Assembly (NCBI GenBank): GCA_014529385.2
Contig: CM043949.1
Span: 111,083,977-111,147,976 of the forward strand
Direction: 5' to 3'
Source: Adiantum capillus-veneris
Lineage: Eukaryota > Streptophyta > Polypodiopsida > Polypodiales > Pteridaceae
Length of the DNA: 64,000 nt
Shown piece after piece: positions 1 through 11,121 of this stretch. The notes beneath the pieces were generated by a model. That model did no database searches. It was given only the letters and a program-made list of their open reading frames with translations, and had not been told where the DNA came from. The stretch's first letter is position 1; the number at the start of each line of letters is the position of its first letter. A program made the translations under genes and the position numbers.

Positions 1-77
1 ACCCGGTGGTTCTGATCTCCGTGCACCTCTAGACCGAGGTGTGCGGGGATTGGACATGACTAGAGAATGTGAGGTAA

Positions 78-106
78 AGAGAGTGAGAGAGAGAGAGAGA
101 GATCAC

Positions 107-147
<41 letters not shown>
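78..147. repeat. (GA)n tract upstream of CACTA transposase
   Basis: An imperfect GA dinucleotide tract ends about 65 bases before the transposase start codon. The same tract, as (TC)n, lies at 56276-56330 at the same place in element C, so it belongs to the transposon and is not a random insertion. A GAGA-type promoter role is possible but is only inferred from position. Confidence 0.85.
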
Positions 148-150
<3 letters not shown>

Positions 151-212
151 GACGAAGAATGCCAATAGAATATTAAATTTGTTGTCCAGGTTATAAGTTT
201 TTTATCCTCATT

Positions 213-3200
213 ATGAGTAGTGACGAGGATGTGGGACCGTCCAACCGAAACACCTATCTCTCAACGAGGGTCTTATGTCCTTGTAATCAATGCAAGCATG
301 CTGTGCGACGGACAAGACGTGTTTCTTTGCAGCACGTTCGCGAATTTGGCGAGTCCGATCCATCTATTATAGATCGAGTTGTTGCCAATTATAACTCGTC
401 AGACTCTGACGCTGGCCAACATGCAGCAATCTTGCAACCCAATAGACGTGTTCGCAGGCGCTTTGGTCAAGCAGCATATGTGAGGCCACAAGATGTAGCC
501 TCTGAGAGCTCGGGGGATGATCATGCAGAGCACATTCCTAACGAGGCAATGTTTAAGCCCGAGATTGATGAAATGATCGAGACGATCATGGATTCAGAAA
601 GGCTTATCTATGATGATATGAAAAGTGAAGCCGATACGCCATTGTATAATGGAGCACGTATGTCTAGATTGAAAGCACTCCTGGTTCTTCTCAACATGCA
701 GGCAAAGTTTGGATGGAGTGACACTAGCGTCACAGCGCTTTTCAGGTGATCTATTACAATTAGTTTACTTTAATAAAACTCTAAATGTATAATGATCTGA
801 TATATTTTTACACGACTGTATCATATTTTTATGTTGTGTAGATTGCTGAAAGAGCACATACTACCAGCTGACAATGTGATGCCAGATTCCCGAGATGAAG
901 CAAGAAAGATTTTGCGAAACTTGGGGATGGATTACAATTCTATCCACGCTTGTCCTAATGACTGCATTCTTTTCAGAGGGGAATACATAGACATGGAGAA
1001 GTGTCCGAAATGTGATTTCGAAAGATATCGAGTAGATCTCCACGGGACAAAAATTCCACAAAAGGTTTTGCGACATTTCCCTCTGCTTCCTCGCATCAAG
1101 CATTTCTTCGAATGTAAGTCCATGGCCGCCCTAGCATCATGGCATGAGGAGAATAAATCTTCGGATGGTGTGCTACGAATTCCTGCAGATTGCGTAGCCT
1201 GGAAACATATAGATGGAACATGGTCGGATTTTGCCAGGGAAGCTCGAAATTTGCGCTTAGGCCTGGCTATGGATGGCGTAAATCCATTTGGTCAAAGATC
1301 AACATCTTACAGTGTATGGCCCGTTGTCATCGTCAACTACAACACTCCCCCGTGGTTGACTACGAAGAAGGGGCACCTATGGCTAAGCTTGATTGTGCCA
1401 GGGCGATATAAAGTGGGGAATATGGATGTGTATCTTCGTCCACTATTGGAAGAGCTACAACAATTGTGGATTGGCATAGAGGTGGTGGATATGAGCCGAC
1501 ACACAGGACGACGGAATGCTTTGATCAGAGGCATTCTAATGTGGACCATGCATGACTATCCCGGGCTAACAGAATGCTCAGGTGATCTATTGACACTCCT
1601 CACTCAGACACTGTAAATCTTGTTTTTTCCCATAGTTGATCTATTATCATGTGTATACATGCAGGGCTTCAAACAAGCGGATACAGAGCATGTGTCACAT
1701 GTGGACCTAGACTGAATGCACGTAGGGCACCCTCATTGAAGAAGCAAATCTACGAAGGTCATCAAGCGTATCTTCCAGAGAATCATGTGTTACGCGACGG
1801 CTTTTTGGGAAGAGAGCCACCAAGGATGTCTGCACAAGCATGGTTAGAGCAGAAGGAGATGTGCGATGACGGATTGCCTCCAGGGATGAAGAGACTATCT
1901 CTATGGTACGAGTTACCATACTGGCCCCGACTCATGATCAATCACTTGCTCGATCCAATGCACATATTCAAGAATGTGGGTAATCTACTATGGGACCATC
2001 TGACCGGCAAGAAAGATACTTTGGGAGCCAGAGTTGACCTTAGAAATGTGGATCGTATGGAGCAATATTGGCCGCAAACAGCGTCTGATGGATCGATAAA
2101 ACTCCCTAAAGCACCATGGATTTTCACAGGAGCCCAAGAACGCAAAGTAAAAGAGACCATTCGATCTTTGCGGACCCCCACTGGCGTAATGCACTCGCTC
2201 CGAACGTGTTTTACTAAAGAAGGAAAGCTTACCGGTTTGAAGTCACACGATTGGCATAAAATGTGTCAGGTACGTTCATAGTGGACTTTAATATCATTGC
2301 ATAAAATGTGGACTTTAATATCATTGCTGCACATACTTTACAGTTTATTTTACCGGTTGCCATTGAGGGATGTTTGTCTCTCGACATCCGTAACACAATC
2401 TACAAACTTGCAAAGCTGGTGCAATGGATCTCACAAAAGGAGATCAACGTAGACTCCATACCATTCGCCAAACTAAATGCTGCGGAGCTTGTGTGCATGT
2501 TTGAGAAACATTTTCCTACTACAATGCTAACCATTCAGGTGCATCTTCTTGTTCACATAGTTGATGAGGTGGAAATAGCTGGCACAGTTCATTCCAGATG
2601 GATGTTCTTCTTAGAACGTTTCATGAAAACGCTTAAGGGATATGTGCGTCAAAAGGCACGTCCGGAGGGTAGCATGGCAGAAGGTTGGTTGGTATCAGAG
2701 TCCCTAGTGTACATTGGAGAGTGGCTAGACGGATTTGATAAAGCCCGGGACACGCTATGGCGAACCATAGATGATGAGCGCATATCTGGGATTGTCATGT
2801 GCAATCTCGGTGTTGAGAAGAAGATGACGGAAGATCTAGAGGCTAAAATCAACCGATTTTGCATGCTTCACAATCCAGTGATGCAAAAGTGGATTTCACA
2901 ATATGAGGATGCAAAGCAAGAGCGACAAAGGGCACGAATCGAGTGGAGACGGGGAAGACGACCACCGATGCACTATCCAGCGGTTGTGGAGAGCCTACCA
3001 ACCTTCATGAGCTTAAGATGGTTGCACAACCAATTGAAAAGCGCACAACAATGCGGTGACGAAGTGACTGAGGAAGAGTGGGAGTACTCTCGGGGTTGCG
3101 CGACCAAGGTAAGTTTGCAATGTACAACTAGCAAGTGACTTTATTTATAAACGTTTGAACAGCCACTCATAATCTTTGTTCGTTGTAGTATAAGTCATAC

Positions 3201-3941
3201 ACAGCAGCATGGTGTAAAGGTCGACATTTTAGGGTGGAACGAATCGACAAAAAGCGTTTTACTCAAGATTGTGGAATCATGGCAAAATTTGAACAGTCTA
3301 GTCGACGACGTTCCTCTGATGCAGATCCTGTGGTGGCGGAACTCACTTACTTCGGCACGCTGCAAGAGATTTTGAGGATCGATTACAGAGGATTTTTTGT
3401 CGACTTGTTCGACGTGCAATGGTTTAAGATAATCATGGAGGGTCGCAACGCTACTGTGCGTAGAGGAGAGTCTGGTTTTCTTGAGGTGGATTCTACTAAG
3501 AAATGGACTGACCTAAGAGACACTTTCGTACTACCCGAGCATTGTGAACAAGTAAGTATGTAAATAGTTAACATCCCCCTTTTACAAGTTATGTGCTTGA
3601 AAGCTCTCATGTAAGTTATGTGGCTCTGGCAGGTAATATTTCATCCTACAAAGTCTACATCAAACTGGTGGTACGTCATAGAGGTAGCCCCTCGTAGTGC
3701 AAGGACGTATGAAGGCTACCATGTGCTAATCACAACGGCATCAATGGAGGAGATCAGAGAAGATGCTCAATCAGAAGCCGCTGCGGTGGTGCCAGACGAG
3801 CATCAAGATGCTACTACTCTATATGGGGTGCATGCAGAGGAGCTACAAAATGAAACAGAGGATATGTGTTTAAACGGAGAGCTCTATATAGATATAGGAA
3901 GTTATGCTGAGTTATGCGAGGATGAGAGAGAGATCTCTTAA
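213..3941 (+). CDS. CACTA transposase (TNPD/TNP2-like), six exons, apparently intact
   Basis: Excises and integrates the CACTA element by acting on its terminal repeats in the nucleus. Exons read as 213-745, 842-1581, 1665-2269, 2344-3108, 3189-3551 and 3633-3941. All introns are GT/AG and short, and the joins keep one frame to give 1,104 aa. Exon 1 has a CPCNQC...H motif as in the Transpos_assoc N-terminal domain. Exon 2 holds the Transposase_21 core, including LAMDGVNPF and TMHDYPG. Exon 4 matches DUF4218 (LPVAIEGC, RWMFFLERF, ARPEGSMAEGW). Exon 5 matches DUF4216 (ELTYFGTLQEI, DVQWFKI). The ATG at 213 is the first in frame and has a conserved counterpart in element C. Exon borders rest on splice consensus and frame; no transcript is available. 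Confidence 0.9.
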
Positions 3942-4213
3942 AGCCACAAATATTGTATTTGAACAATTTTGCTCCGTGTTGTAAAAGCTCTGGCTCTCTA
4001 AGTACCTTCCATGGTGTATAACGCTCTTTTCTACTCGCGCTCACATCTTTTGATTGAAAATTCTGAGTTTTCGACTTGCCTCTTCTATCACTCAATTCAT
4101 TGCGTCATTGTATTTATATGCGTCATTACGTCATTGTATTTAATGGTCTTTGCATCATTGTCTACTCTATTCATTCAATATTAAGTTTAAATATTCGTGT
4201 GTTTAATGCAGGT

Positions 4214-5523
4214 ATGGATGATGAGGAGTTTCTTTCTTCTTTGTCACCGCAGCAGAGACAGTGGTACGTGGAGCGTCATCGCTCTGGCGCATCATCGCGT
4301 GTTCCGACTCCATCTGCATCTCCCTCTCTTTCGGAGCATTCGGCGCGCTCCGAAGCTTCGGCGTCGACGAGACGAGCTTCACACTCGTCTAGACACCGGC
4401 GCTCTAGTGGTGGCGGTGGCGGTTGTTGTGGGGATTCCGCCACCGATGCCTCCACACCGCCTCGTGTTCGACGAGGCTCTTTACCCTCCCCTTCTTTGCC
4501 CGCCCCCACACCAGCCACATCATCACCATCTACGCCAGGTTTTGCACGGTTGACTGTTCCTAGAAGCTACACACCTCTACCTACTCCGCCAGGAGCCACC
4601 CCACTCGACACTCCTCGCTTCGGGGCCCAGACGCCGGTGGAGACACCTGACGTCCGTACCCCCATCGACACGCCGCTAGAGACCCCTGCCGGGACACCCA
4701 GGTTCACGCGTCACCGGCCAGAGGGCTTGTCTTACTCCATCGACTTCAGCGGCGGCATCATCATGGATGATGATGGCAAGAAGGTGATCTCGCGCATGCG
4801 TGGTCTTTGCTCTCAGCTGTTTAGACACTACATACTAAACAAATGGAGTGAAGTACCAAGTGATTTAAAAAACAGAGTCATCAGCATACTTCATGATGAG
4901 TTTCCCGTTCCAACACGGGATCAGCGCTTCAATGAAGACCTGATGAAGATTCGAATGCGCGAATACTGCAAACACAAGCGTTCCGAAGTGCAAAAAGCAA
5001 TCAAGAATAGGTGGAACAGGCCAGATTGGTTGGCCAAAGAAGTTTGGAAGAATGCGAAGAAAGCAGCGCGCGAGAATCCCGACAAGTGGAAGCAACAAAA
5101 GGATGCTGCTAGAGCGCGAGTAGAGGCAGGGAGCTCGCACCACTTGGGGAGCGGTGGATGGGCATCATTTGAGGCCAATTTTGTAAGTGTTTTCACATTG
5201 CTCTTTATCTTTGATAGTTTAGGGTTTATGAGTTTTTTAATTCTAACATAATGAAATCTTTGTATGTTTTGACAGTGGTCGATGACAGGACGTGATCCCA
5301 CACCGTACGAGCGCGAGTACGCAAGCAGGAAGGGCTTAAACGCCCTGATGGACATTCTCAGTTCTCGCGGCGGCATGGTTAGTATTAGGGTTTACTCTTT
5401 TTTATTTTTTGTATTGTTTTATAAATGTCGTTATATGTTTATACTTACTGAAAGCTGTCTTATTGTCTTTTTTTGCAGAATCCGACAGATACGCCGCTTG
5501 GACGCGATGAGACGTCTGACTAG
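4214..5523 (+). CDS. CACTA second gene, Transposase_24-like (TNPA-type role), three exons
   Basis: Second protein of the CACTA element, probably a DNA-binding partner that recognises the subterminal repeats, as TNPA does in En/Spm. That role is inferred from position and family. Exons 4214-5182, 5276-5377 and 5479-5523 join in frame to 371 aa. The N-terminal 200 residues are low-complexity, rich in Ser, Pro, Thr and Arg with repeated TPxxTP motifs. The C-terminal part is a basic, Trp-rich region (ILNKWSEVP, NRWNRPDWL, GSGGWASFEANFWSMTGRDP) typical of the Ptta/En/Spm Transposase_24 family. The last exon adds NPTDTPLGRDETSD. I chose ATG 4214 because it directly follows an AG acceptor-like site and starts the conserved MDDEEF; the open frame extends upstream to 4076 but that part looks non-coding. 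Confidence 0.85.
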
Positions 5524-5841
5524 ACGACGTCAGTTTAGCCGTAGCTAGATAGCATTAGTTTAGGGTTTCTCATAGCTTATGTATCATGAGACGGATTTTA
5601 TACGTCTTTTTGAACCATGTATATTATTACATTTGTCACCGCAGTTCCTTTTGCCAATCAATTCTTTATGCCTATGATGTTGTACAATTGTCATTATTAC
5701 ATTTGCCAATCAATTCATTTTGCCTATGATGTGTACAATTGTCAATTTTGCAAACAATGCGTCTTGTGGGTGACTATTTTGGGTCTATTATCTACCCTTG
5801 CACTTTTTTTAAAAAGTGAATCAAGTACAATATGGTTGATG

Positions 5842-5870
5842 GGTGGCAGGGCATTCAATGCCCTGCCACC
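5842..5870. repeat. 29-bp perfect palindrome in CACTA 3' region
   Basis: Two 14-base arms (GGTGGCAGGGCATT and its complement) flank a single base. The same hairpin lies at 36144-36172 and 39305-39333. Element C has it at 50865-50893 with one mismatched pair. It sits between the second gene and the subterminal motif array. It could be a transposase-binding or transcript-ending hairpin; nothing here decides which. Confidence 0.9.
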
Positions 5871-5884
5871 AAAAAAAAATTCTC

Positions 5885-6090
5885 TCGGGCGTCGCTATAA
5901 CCGTCGCTATTTATGGCTCTGTAGCGTCGCTATGAGCGTCGCTATAGTCTGCAGTGTAAACGTCGCTATAAGCGTCGCTATGAGCGTCTCTATATAGCGA
6001 CGCTTATAGAGATGCATATAGCGACGCTTATAGCGACGCATATAGCGACGCTCTCATAGCGACGGTTTTAGCGACGCCGGAGGTTATAAA
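5885..6090. repeat. CACTA 3' subterminal repeat array, inverted halves
   Basis: More than a dozen copies of the core CGTCGCTA occur. The left half is mostly in plus orientation and the right half is mostly its complement TAGCGACG, so the block is a large imperfect palindrome centred near 5995. The same core occurs near the other end of the family (57843-57955 in element C). By analogy with En/Spm these are the likely binding sites of the TNPA-type protein. Confidence 0.88.
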
Positions 6091-6135
6091 AACCCAGTGT
6101 ATTTCTGTCGCTAACAGCGTCACAAGAGCACACAA

Positions 6136-6147
6136 CCTCTTGTAGTG
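6136..6147 (-). repeat. 3' terminal inverted repeat of CACTA A
   Basis: Reads CACTACAAGAGG on the minus strand. Both ends of the complete element C share exactly these 12 bases. The next three bases, CAA, are the presumed right target duplication; copy 2 at 31152-31154 shows the single CAA of the unfilled site. Confidence 0.93.
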
Positions 6148-6936
6148 CAAATACTTAGTTTTGGTCATTGTAGTAACTTAGACTATACATGTATAGTCCA
6201 TGTAGTGGATCATTTGAGATTTTCTATAGCTCTTTCATGTCCAGTCATTAACACTTGCTCGAAGCAAGTAGGGTTTCTCTCTATTGAACATGCATGCACA
6301 TCTTGTGACATGCATCTAAAATCAGATTGAGGTAGTCATGGAGGAGTTGATGCCAATGATCGAGTGAGTTCTCTACCAAGTTTTGCATCATTTAGTTTCT
6401 TTTGTGAAGGTCATGCTTTCAATTTGCTGAGAACTGCTATCATTTAGCCTTTTGGGGGACCAATGAGATAGGTCGTAGTGCTACGAACATTAAAGACTAG
6501 ATGAACCAAAGTTGGACTTGGCTATCAATCATAGCACAAGCCTAGAGTAGACTAGAGAAAGATTTCAGCAGGTAGCAAGCAATGTGTTGGAGATGCTTGG
6601 TCTCATAGATCCCATTCTTTTGGTGAGTTGCAAGTTATGATAAGTACAATGGGATCATATTTGCATTGAAAAGTCCAATGCCCATGCAATTGTTTAGTTG
6701 TTGATACAACTCCCCGGGGGATCACTATGTACAAATTTTATATATCACGTGCGTTCAAGGAATACTTTTAAACCCCTTATATTTGAATTTTTGACATATA
6801 AAATGCACCCTTTTTCTATTCAATATGTAAAAAAAAATTCCCAATTCCATTTTATGGTACCCTTCTGTATGTGAAAATGTGAGAAAAAATAAAATTTAAT
6901 ACCCCCTTCTATTGCATACACATGATAGGCTCATAG

Positions 6937-6958
6937 CCCCCCCCCCCCCCCCCCCCCC
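6937..6958. repeat. Poly-C tract (22 C)
   Basis: A homopolymer whose length differs in the three copies of the duplicated segment: 22 here, 12 at 31941-31952 and 23 at 40387-40409. Confidence 0.95.
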
Positions 6959-7780
6959 GCCACCCTCGAGTGATACAACATACATTGGCTAGCTGTAGCA
7001 AAGCTGATTTCTCTCGAGTCAAGAACATGTTGCTCTGTGTATTTATTGAAGAGGCAAAACGAGACGACTGTGCATGTCTAATTGTTGAGCATTTACATCA
7101 CCTTGTTTTGTTGGTTTTGCCTTTTGCAGGAATTTCCACATAAGCCACTCCTTGAATGTGTTTCACATGTGTACAAAATCTTCTATGGGAATAAATAGCT
7201 ACTAATAAGTAAGAAAGGGTCTTCCTACCTCATGATGACCTAGGGAAAGGAAAGAGGACTCACATGATCATGACAATTCTGTGACCGTGTAAAGTGTCAG
7301 CGTATTACATTGTCCACAAAGGACTCATATTCTTGTAGACTCCACATTTCGCATTGTTTGTTCAAACAACCATCTGGAAGGTCTTGTAAGCATTTTAGTG
7401 CATAGAAAAAGGCCTATTTGAAGGTGGCAATCAAGAAAGACAAGCGAAACTTAAGCTTATCTAAAAATGTGACCCTTCATTTTTACATGTGCAGGCTCTC
7501 TATTGTATATTGAGTCAGAGTTTGAGTTGGATTCACATCCCCTATTGGAAGGTTTTGTTTCAATTGCATTGCTTGTGGGAGTTGCTTTAGGTCCAGCGTA
7601 GCTTTTAAGGTCTGTCGTAAGGCTAGCTCTCTCAAGTTGCATTCATAGTGAGTCATCTGGGGATTGCGATGTTTAGCTTCATAACACTCATTTGTTCAAT
7701 AGAATTCAAGGGTTTTTTTGGGATTACTTGCTTAACACTTTGATTCAATTTTGTTGTGTTGTATTGGCTCATAAGGTTCT

Positions 7781-7900
7781 TGTTCGAGGGTCATAATTGG
7801 CCCATTGTATATTATCCACATAATTAAATACATGGCTCGCAATTTGAGGATCATGATTGGCCCATTGTATATTATCCACATAATTAAATAGATGGCTGCC
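7781..7900. repeat. 60-bp tandem repeat, two units
   Basis: Bases 7781-7840 and 7841-7900 are near-identical, each holding TTGGCCCATTGTATATTATC. The pair is kept in the copies near 32765-32884 and 41230-41350. Confidence 0.9.
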
Positions 7901-9428
7901 CAAAGTGAAAACGCACCATTTTTACATGTGCTAGTGTTTTGCTTTACATTAAGTGTTCGCTTTGGAAGGATTTGTTGCAGTTGTATCGCTTATGGGAGCT
8001 GCTTTAAGTATCACCTTTGCAGGGTTAGGAGTAGATTGACTTGGACATTGCAAATTGATATGCAGCTTTGTAATAGTGCATTGCTTGGGTGCGCTTTGTG
8101 TGTGATGTATTAGGTAACCTTTTTATTGTATGTATCAGGTAACGACTTCATCACAACCACATGTTATTGATTTGAACGTGTATTTGATGAGGATATTATA
8201 AAGTAGCTCATTTATCATTGACTCTAAGTAGCACAATTTAGTACTTTTGAAGCTTATGAGTATGGCCTCGTGTCCAGTTCTAGGTTCCAGACACTAATGA
8301 CCTTAGAAAATGTTTGGTAATGCAAAACATCAAAAGGTGTGCATCTATTTTTTGTGTTGTGCATGTAGCTTCTCACAAGTGGGCATTATTACTTGTGCAT
8401 TGTCCATGCATTCTGTCAGGTTGGAAATGCCTATCTAATAACTGGGTTGAGAATTTTCAATGTTGTTCATGATGGGCCCGTGAAGACGTAGAAAGAGAAA
8501 TCAAGAACTGCTTATTTTTCATTCAACAACATAATACGCTTAGTATGTACTGTAAGATAGGAGGGATTTTGGAAATACTTAAAAGCCTGTATGTAGGGGT
8601 TTATTTAAGTTATATAATATCCATATATATCGTTAGGTCAATATGCATGGTTCCGTATATAGGGGAGTTTTGTCTTGAGGGTTGCATATTGGTAACGTCT
8701 CCTCATAGGTAATAGTGAATCCCTCGGGGTACAAGGTGGCTTGTGCTATAGTTCTAAGGCGAGGCTTGATCATCAATTTTCAGACATTCAACTTGTAGCA
8801 TATGCGGGTAGCTGACCAAGGTGAGAAGATGGGTTGAAAATTCAAGATTTCCTCGCCTATGACTATGGGGAAATGGTGAGGAATGAGCTACGACAAGTGA
8901 GCACTAGACTAAGTTGCAATGAAAATCAGTGATTATGAGAGTTTGGATGTAGGCTTGCGCTAGAAAGAGGTAGATACACGATTGACTTTTGTCACCCTTA
9001 TTTGGGTAATGACCAATTCTAGAGTCCAATGTTGACCTTTGAAATAGAGTCTGCCTTAAATGAAGTTTTAGCTTAACCACACTCACTTATCTAAAGTTGT
9101 CTAAGACTCCAAAGATCTACTCCTATTTTGTGCCAAGGATGATAATAAGGATCTCTATTCCAAGTTCATCATGGGTGGTGGCACATGTGCATATCCCATT
9201 CATGTCCTTGAGATAAAGATAATTCAATCTACTTAAATATGCAAGGGAGATTGAATTAATAAAATTCTAATGCAAGGGATAAAATGCAATCAATTAATCT
9301 ATTAGTGATGATTAAATAGAGGGACTAATAGTCCTAGGTATGTAACCACCGGCCCTAATACCACATGAAAGGGATTGGTTATGGTGGAAACGAGAGTGAA
9401 TCAGTCATGGTGTGGTTAATGTGGTAAT

Positions 9429-9431
<3 letters not shown>

Positions 9432-9479
<48 letters not shown>
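9432..9479. repeat. (GA)n microsatellite
   Basis: About 24 GA units. The copies at 34418-34452 and 42885-42921 are shorter, so this is a length-variable locus inside the duplication. Confidence 0.95.
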
Positions 9480-9482
<3 letters not shown>

Positions 9483-10301
9483 ACACTAATAGAAATGGAA
9501 TGCTTGGATACAAAGTGTGTTGCCACTAGGACTTCTTTTATAGGAGTAGGGGGAGAGCATCTAATTGCCATAAGTGATGATGTGGATGTAGCCTTCCAAA
9601 GTAGAGGGGGTTTGCTTTAGTTGGTGGTGCCAATGTGTCACACATCGCAACACAAACAACATCGAAAACAAGAGAGCTCAACAAAATGATTTTGATTCAT
9701 ATATACATTTTATTAAAAAATCATGATTTGCCAAAAAGGTGATTTTATTTATACAAGTCATCTATCACATGATCTCTTTACATCGAGTCTGTAAAATACC
9801 CAAGGGATTCACTAGTAGTACTTGGAAGGTGTCACTTGTGTGCACCGAAATTTCTTTTTTGACCCCTACATATGGAACCTACTTTGTAAAATATTTCTTT
9901 TTTGCCTTATAAAACACCCCTATTGTACACTCACATGATACCGTACGATAACCCTTAGTCAATACCTCATGGTGAAATACTGGGGTCTGCCATATAAGAT
10001 CAAGAAATACAATACATGATGATCCTTAAAAACCGAGAGATACACACATAGGTCTAATTCTACCACTTAAAACGAGTCTAGCTGTGATGTGATCATAAAC
10101 CGAATAGGTATGAGAAACATATTTTCCTTCAACTGTGATAGTTATAAAAACTCTTTTGGTACAAATAAAGACGTAGACCTCAATGACTTTTAGTTCTTTA
10201 GTCCAAGGAAGCTTCTTCAAGTTATTAGCCATGCATCCTTGAATCACTGCCCAACCATAGATCCCCTCATTTCACCACATCAGTTATAGTCGAGGCTCTG
10301 A

Positions 10302-10303
<2 letters not shown>

Positions 10304-10346
<43 letters not shown>
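10304..10346. repeat. (CT)n microsatellite
   Basis: Pure CT tract; counterparts at 35277-35332 and 43745-43797 are longer. Confidence 0.95.
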
Positions 10347-10348
<2 letters not shown>

Positions 10349-10573
10349 ACTCCCTCCCTCTCTTGTAAAGAACCACCTTCTTGAGGACCAGTGTCCGGGA
10401 AAAATGTGTCCCAGCTTAATATTGTGCCATTTTCAATTTCAAAAATGCCGGCTAAGGGCAAGGGGAAAAGGAGAAATTCCGCCTTAAAATAGAGAAAACT
10501 AGTGTAAAGACCCAAAAACATGCAAGAATACATTGAGAAGAGATGTTTTGAAAATTGTTAATATGACGTAAGG

Positions 10574-10574
10574 T

Positions 10575-10607
<33 letters not shown>
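10574..10607. repeat. (TC)n-(CG)n compound microsatellite
   Basis: A TC tract runs into alternating CG, a sequence able to take the Z-DNA form. Copy 2 has a much expanded version at 35560-35658; copy 3 has a version like this one at 44024-44057. Confidence 0.9.
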
Positions 10608-10764
10608 CAAAGTCGCGCTCGCAATTCTAGTTTCTTAATTAATGAGGCGTGTTCGTTCACGCTCATGATTTATGATTCACGATCGCATCGAGATGCCTAT
10701 AATTCAGAGCAGAGAGAGAGAGAGAGAGAGACTGTGTGTGTGTGAGAGAGAGAAAGAGAGAGAC

Positions 10765-11121
10765 ATGGGCTTGGGCAGCAAGGCGGCAAAGGTGGCGGCA
10801 GCAGCAGCCGTAGGGGTGGCTGCGATGCCGCTACTGGTGCCAGCAGCGGTGTGAATAGCGGGATCTGGAGCAGGTGGGATCGCGGCGGGCTCCTGGGCCG
10901 CGGGATTGATGAGCACCTATGGGGGTATGGTGCCAGCAGGCAGCCTGTGTGCCGTGCTGCAGAGCGTGGCTGCCTCCGTCTTCATGGGGGCTTCAGGTGA
11001 CCATGATGATTGTGGTGCAGCTCCTGTAGACGATGATGAAAATGGTGCAGGTTCGGGCACTGAAAATCAGGTGGAGCTTGATAGTACTCCTGCTAGCGAG
11101 GTTGAAGAGCTGCTCTCATGA
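10765..11121 (+). pseudogene. IFI6/IFI27-like (ISG12 family) protein gene, one in-frame stop
   Basis: A single frame of 118 sense codons is broken only by TGA at 10852-10854. The start MGLGSKAAKVAAAAAVGV is an Ala-rich hydrophobic segment. After the stop comes AGGIAAGSWAAGLMS, then GGMVPAGSLCAVLQSVAAS. This matches the glycine/alanine-rich membrane core of the interferon-inducible 6/27 family (PF06140), small hydrophobic proteins of mitochondrial or other inner membranes. The C-terminus is a non-conserved acidic tail (DDDENG, EVEELLS). No intron is seen. The copy at 44215-44571 has the same stop, so the stop predates the duplication. The protein might also be made as two parts or only the second part from ATG 10906, but decay is more likely. 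Family call fairly sure; gene status unsure. Confidence 0.62.

Larger units (their letters stand above)
1..6147 (+). mobile_element. CACTA (En/Spm) transposon A, 5' end outside window
   Basis: A cut-and-paste DNA transposon in plus orientation. It holds a six-exon transposase gene, a three-exon second gene, a 3' subterminal array of CGTCGCTAT motifs and the 3' terminal inverted repeat CCTCTTGTAGTG ending at 6147. The first 3 bases of the right flank are CAA. The missing 5' part can be read from element C at 50626-57975: base 1 here matches base 56407 there on the other strand. The coding part is collinear with C without indels through the whole transposase. Unlike C, no stop or deletion was found in either gene, so A may be autonomous if its unseen 5' end is complete. 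The right arm from 4473 onward is repeated at 37936-39597. Confidence 0.93.

Noticed and set aside
4276..4518. Minus-strand ORF opposite the CACTA second gene (also at 37500-37742)
   Set aside because: It is the antisense shadow of the Ser/Pro-rich coding region; its repeated appearance follows the duplicated gene.
5885..6090. CRISPR-like array of short repeats
   Set aside because: The 8-12-base motifs are unevenly spaced, inverted in the middle and lie at transposon ends in a plant genome; they are CACTA subterminal motifs.
10026..10247. 73-codon minus-strand ORF unchanged in all three segment copies
   Set aside because: The surrounding non-coding DNA is equally unchanged, so the conservation reflects recent duplication, not selection, and no domain is visible.
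10852..10854. TGA read as selenocysteine in the IFI-like gene
   Set aside because: Land plants lack the selenocysteine system and no such residue is known in the family; an ordinary nonsense change is simpler.
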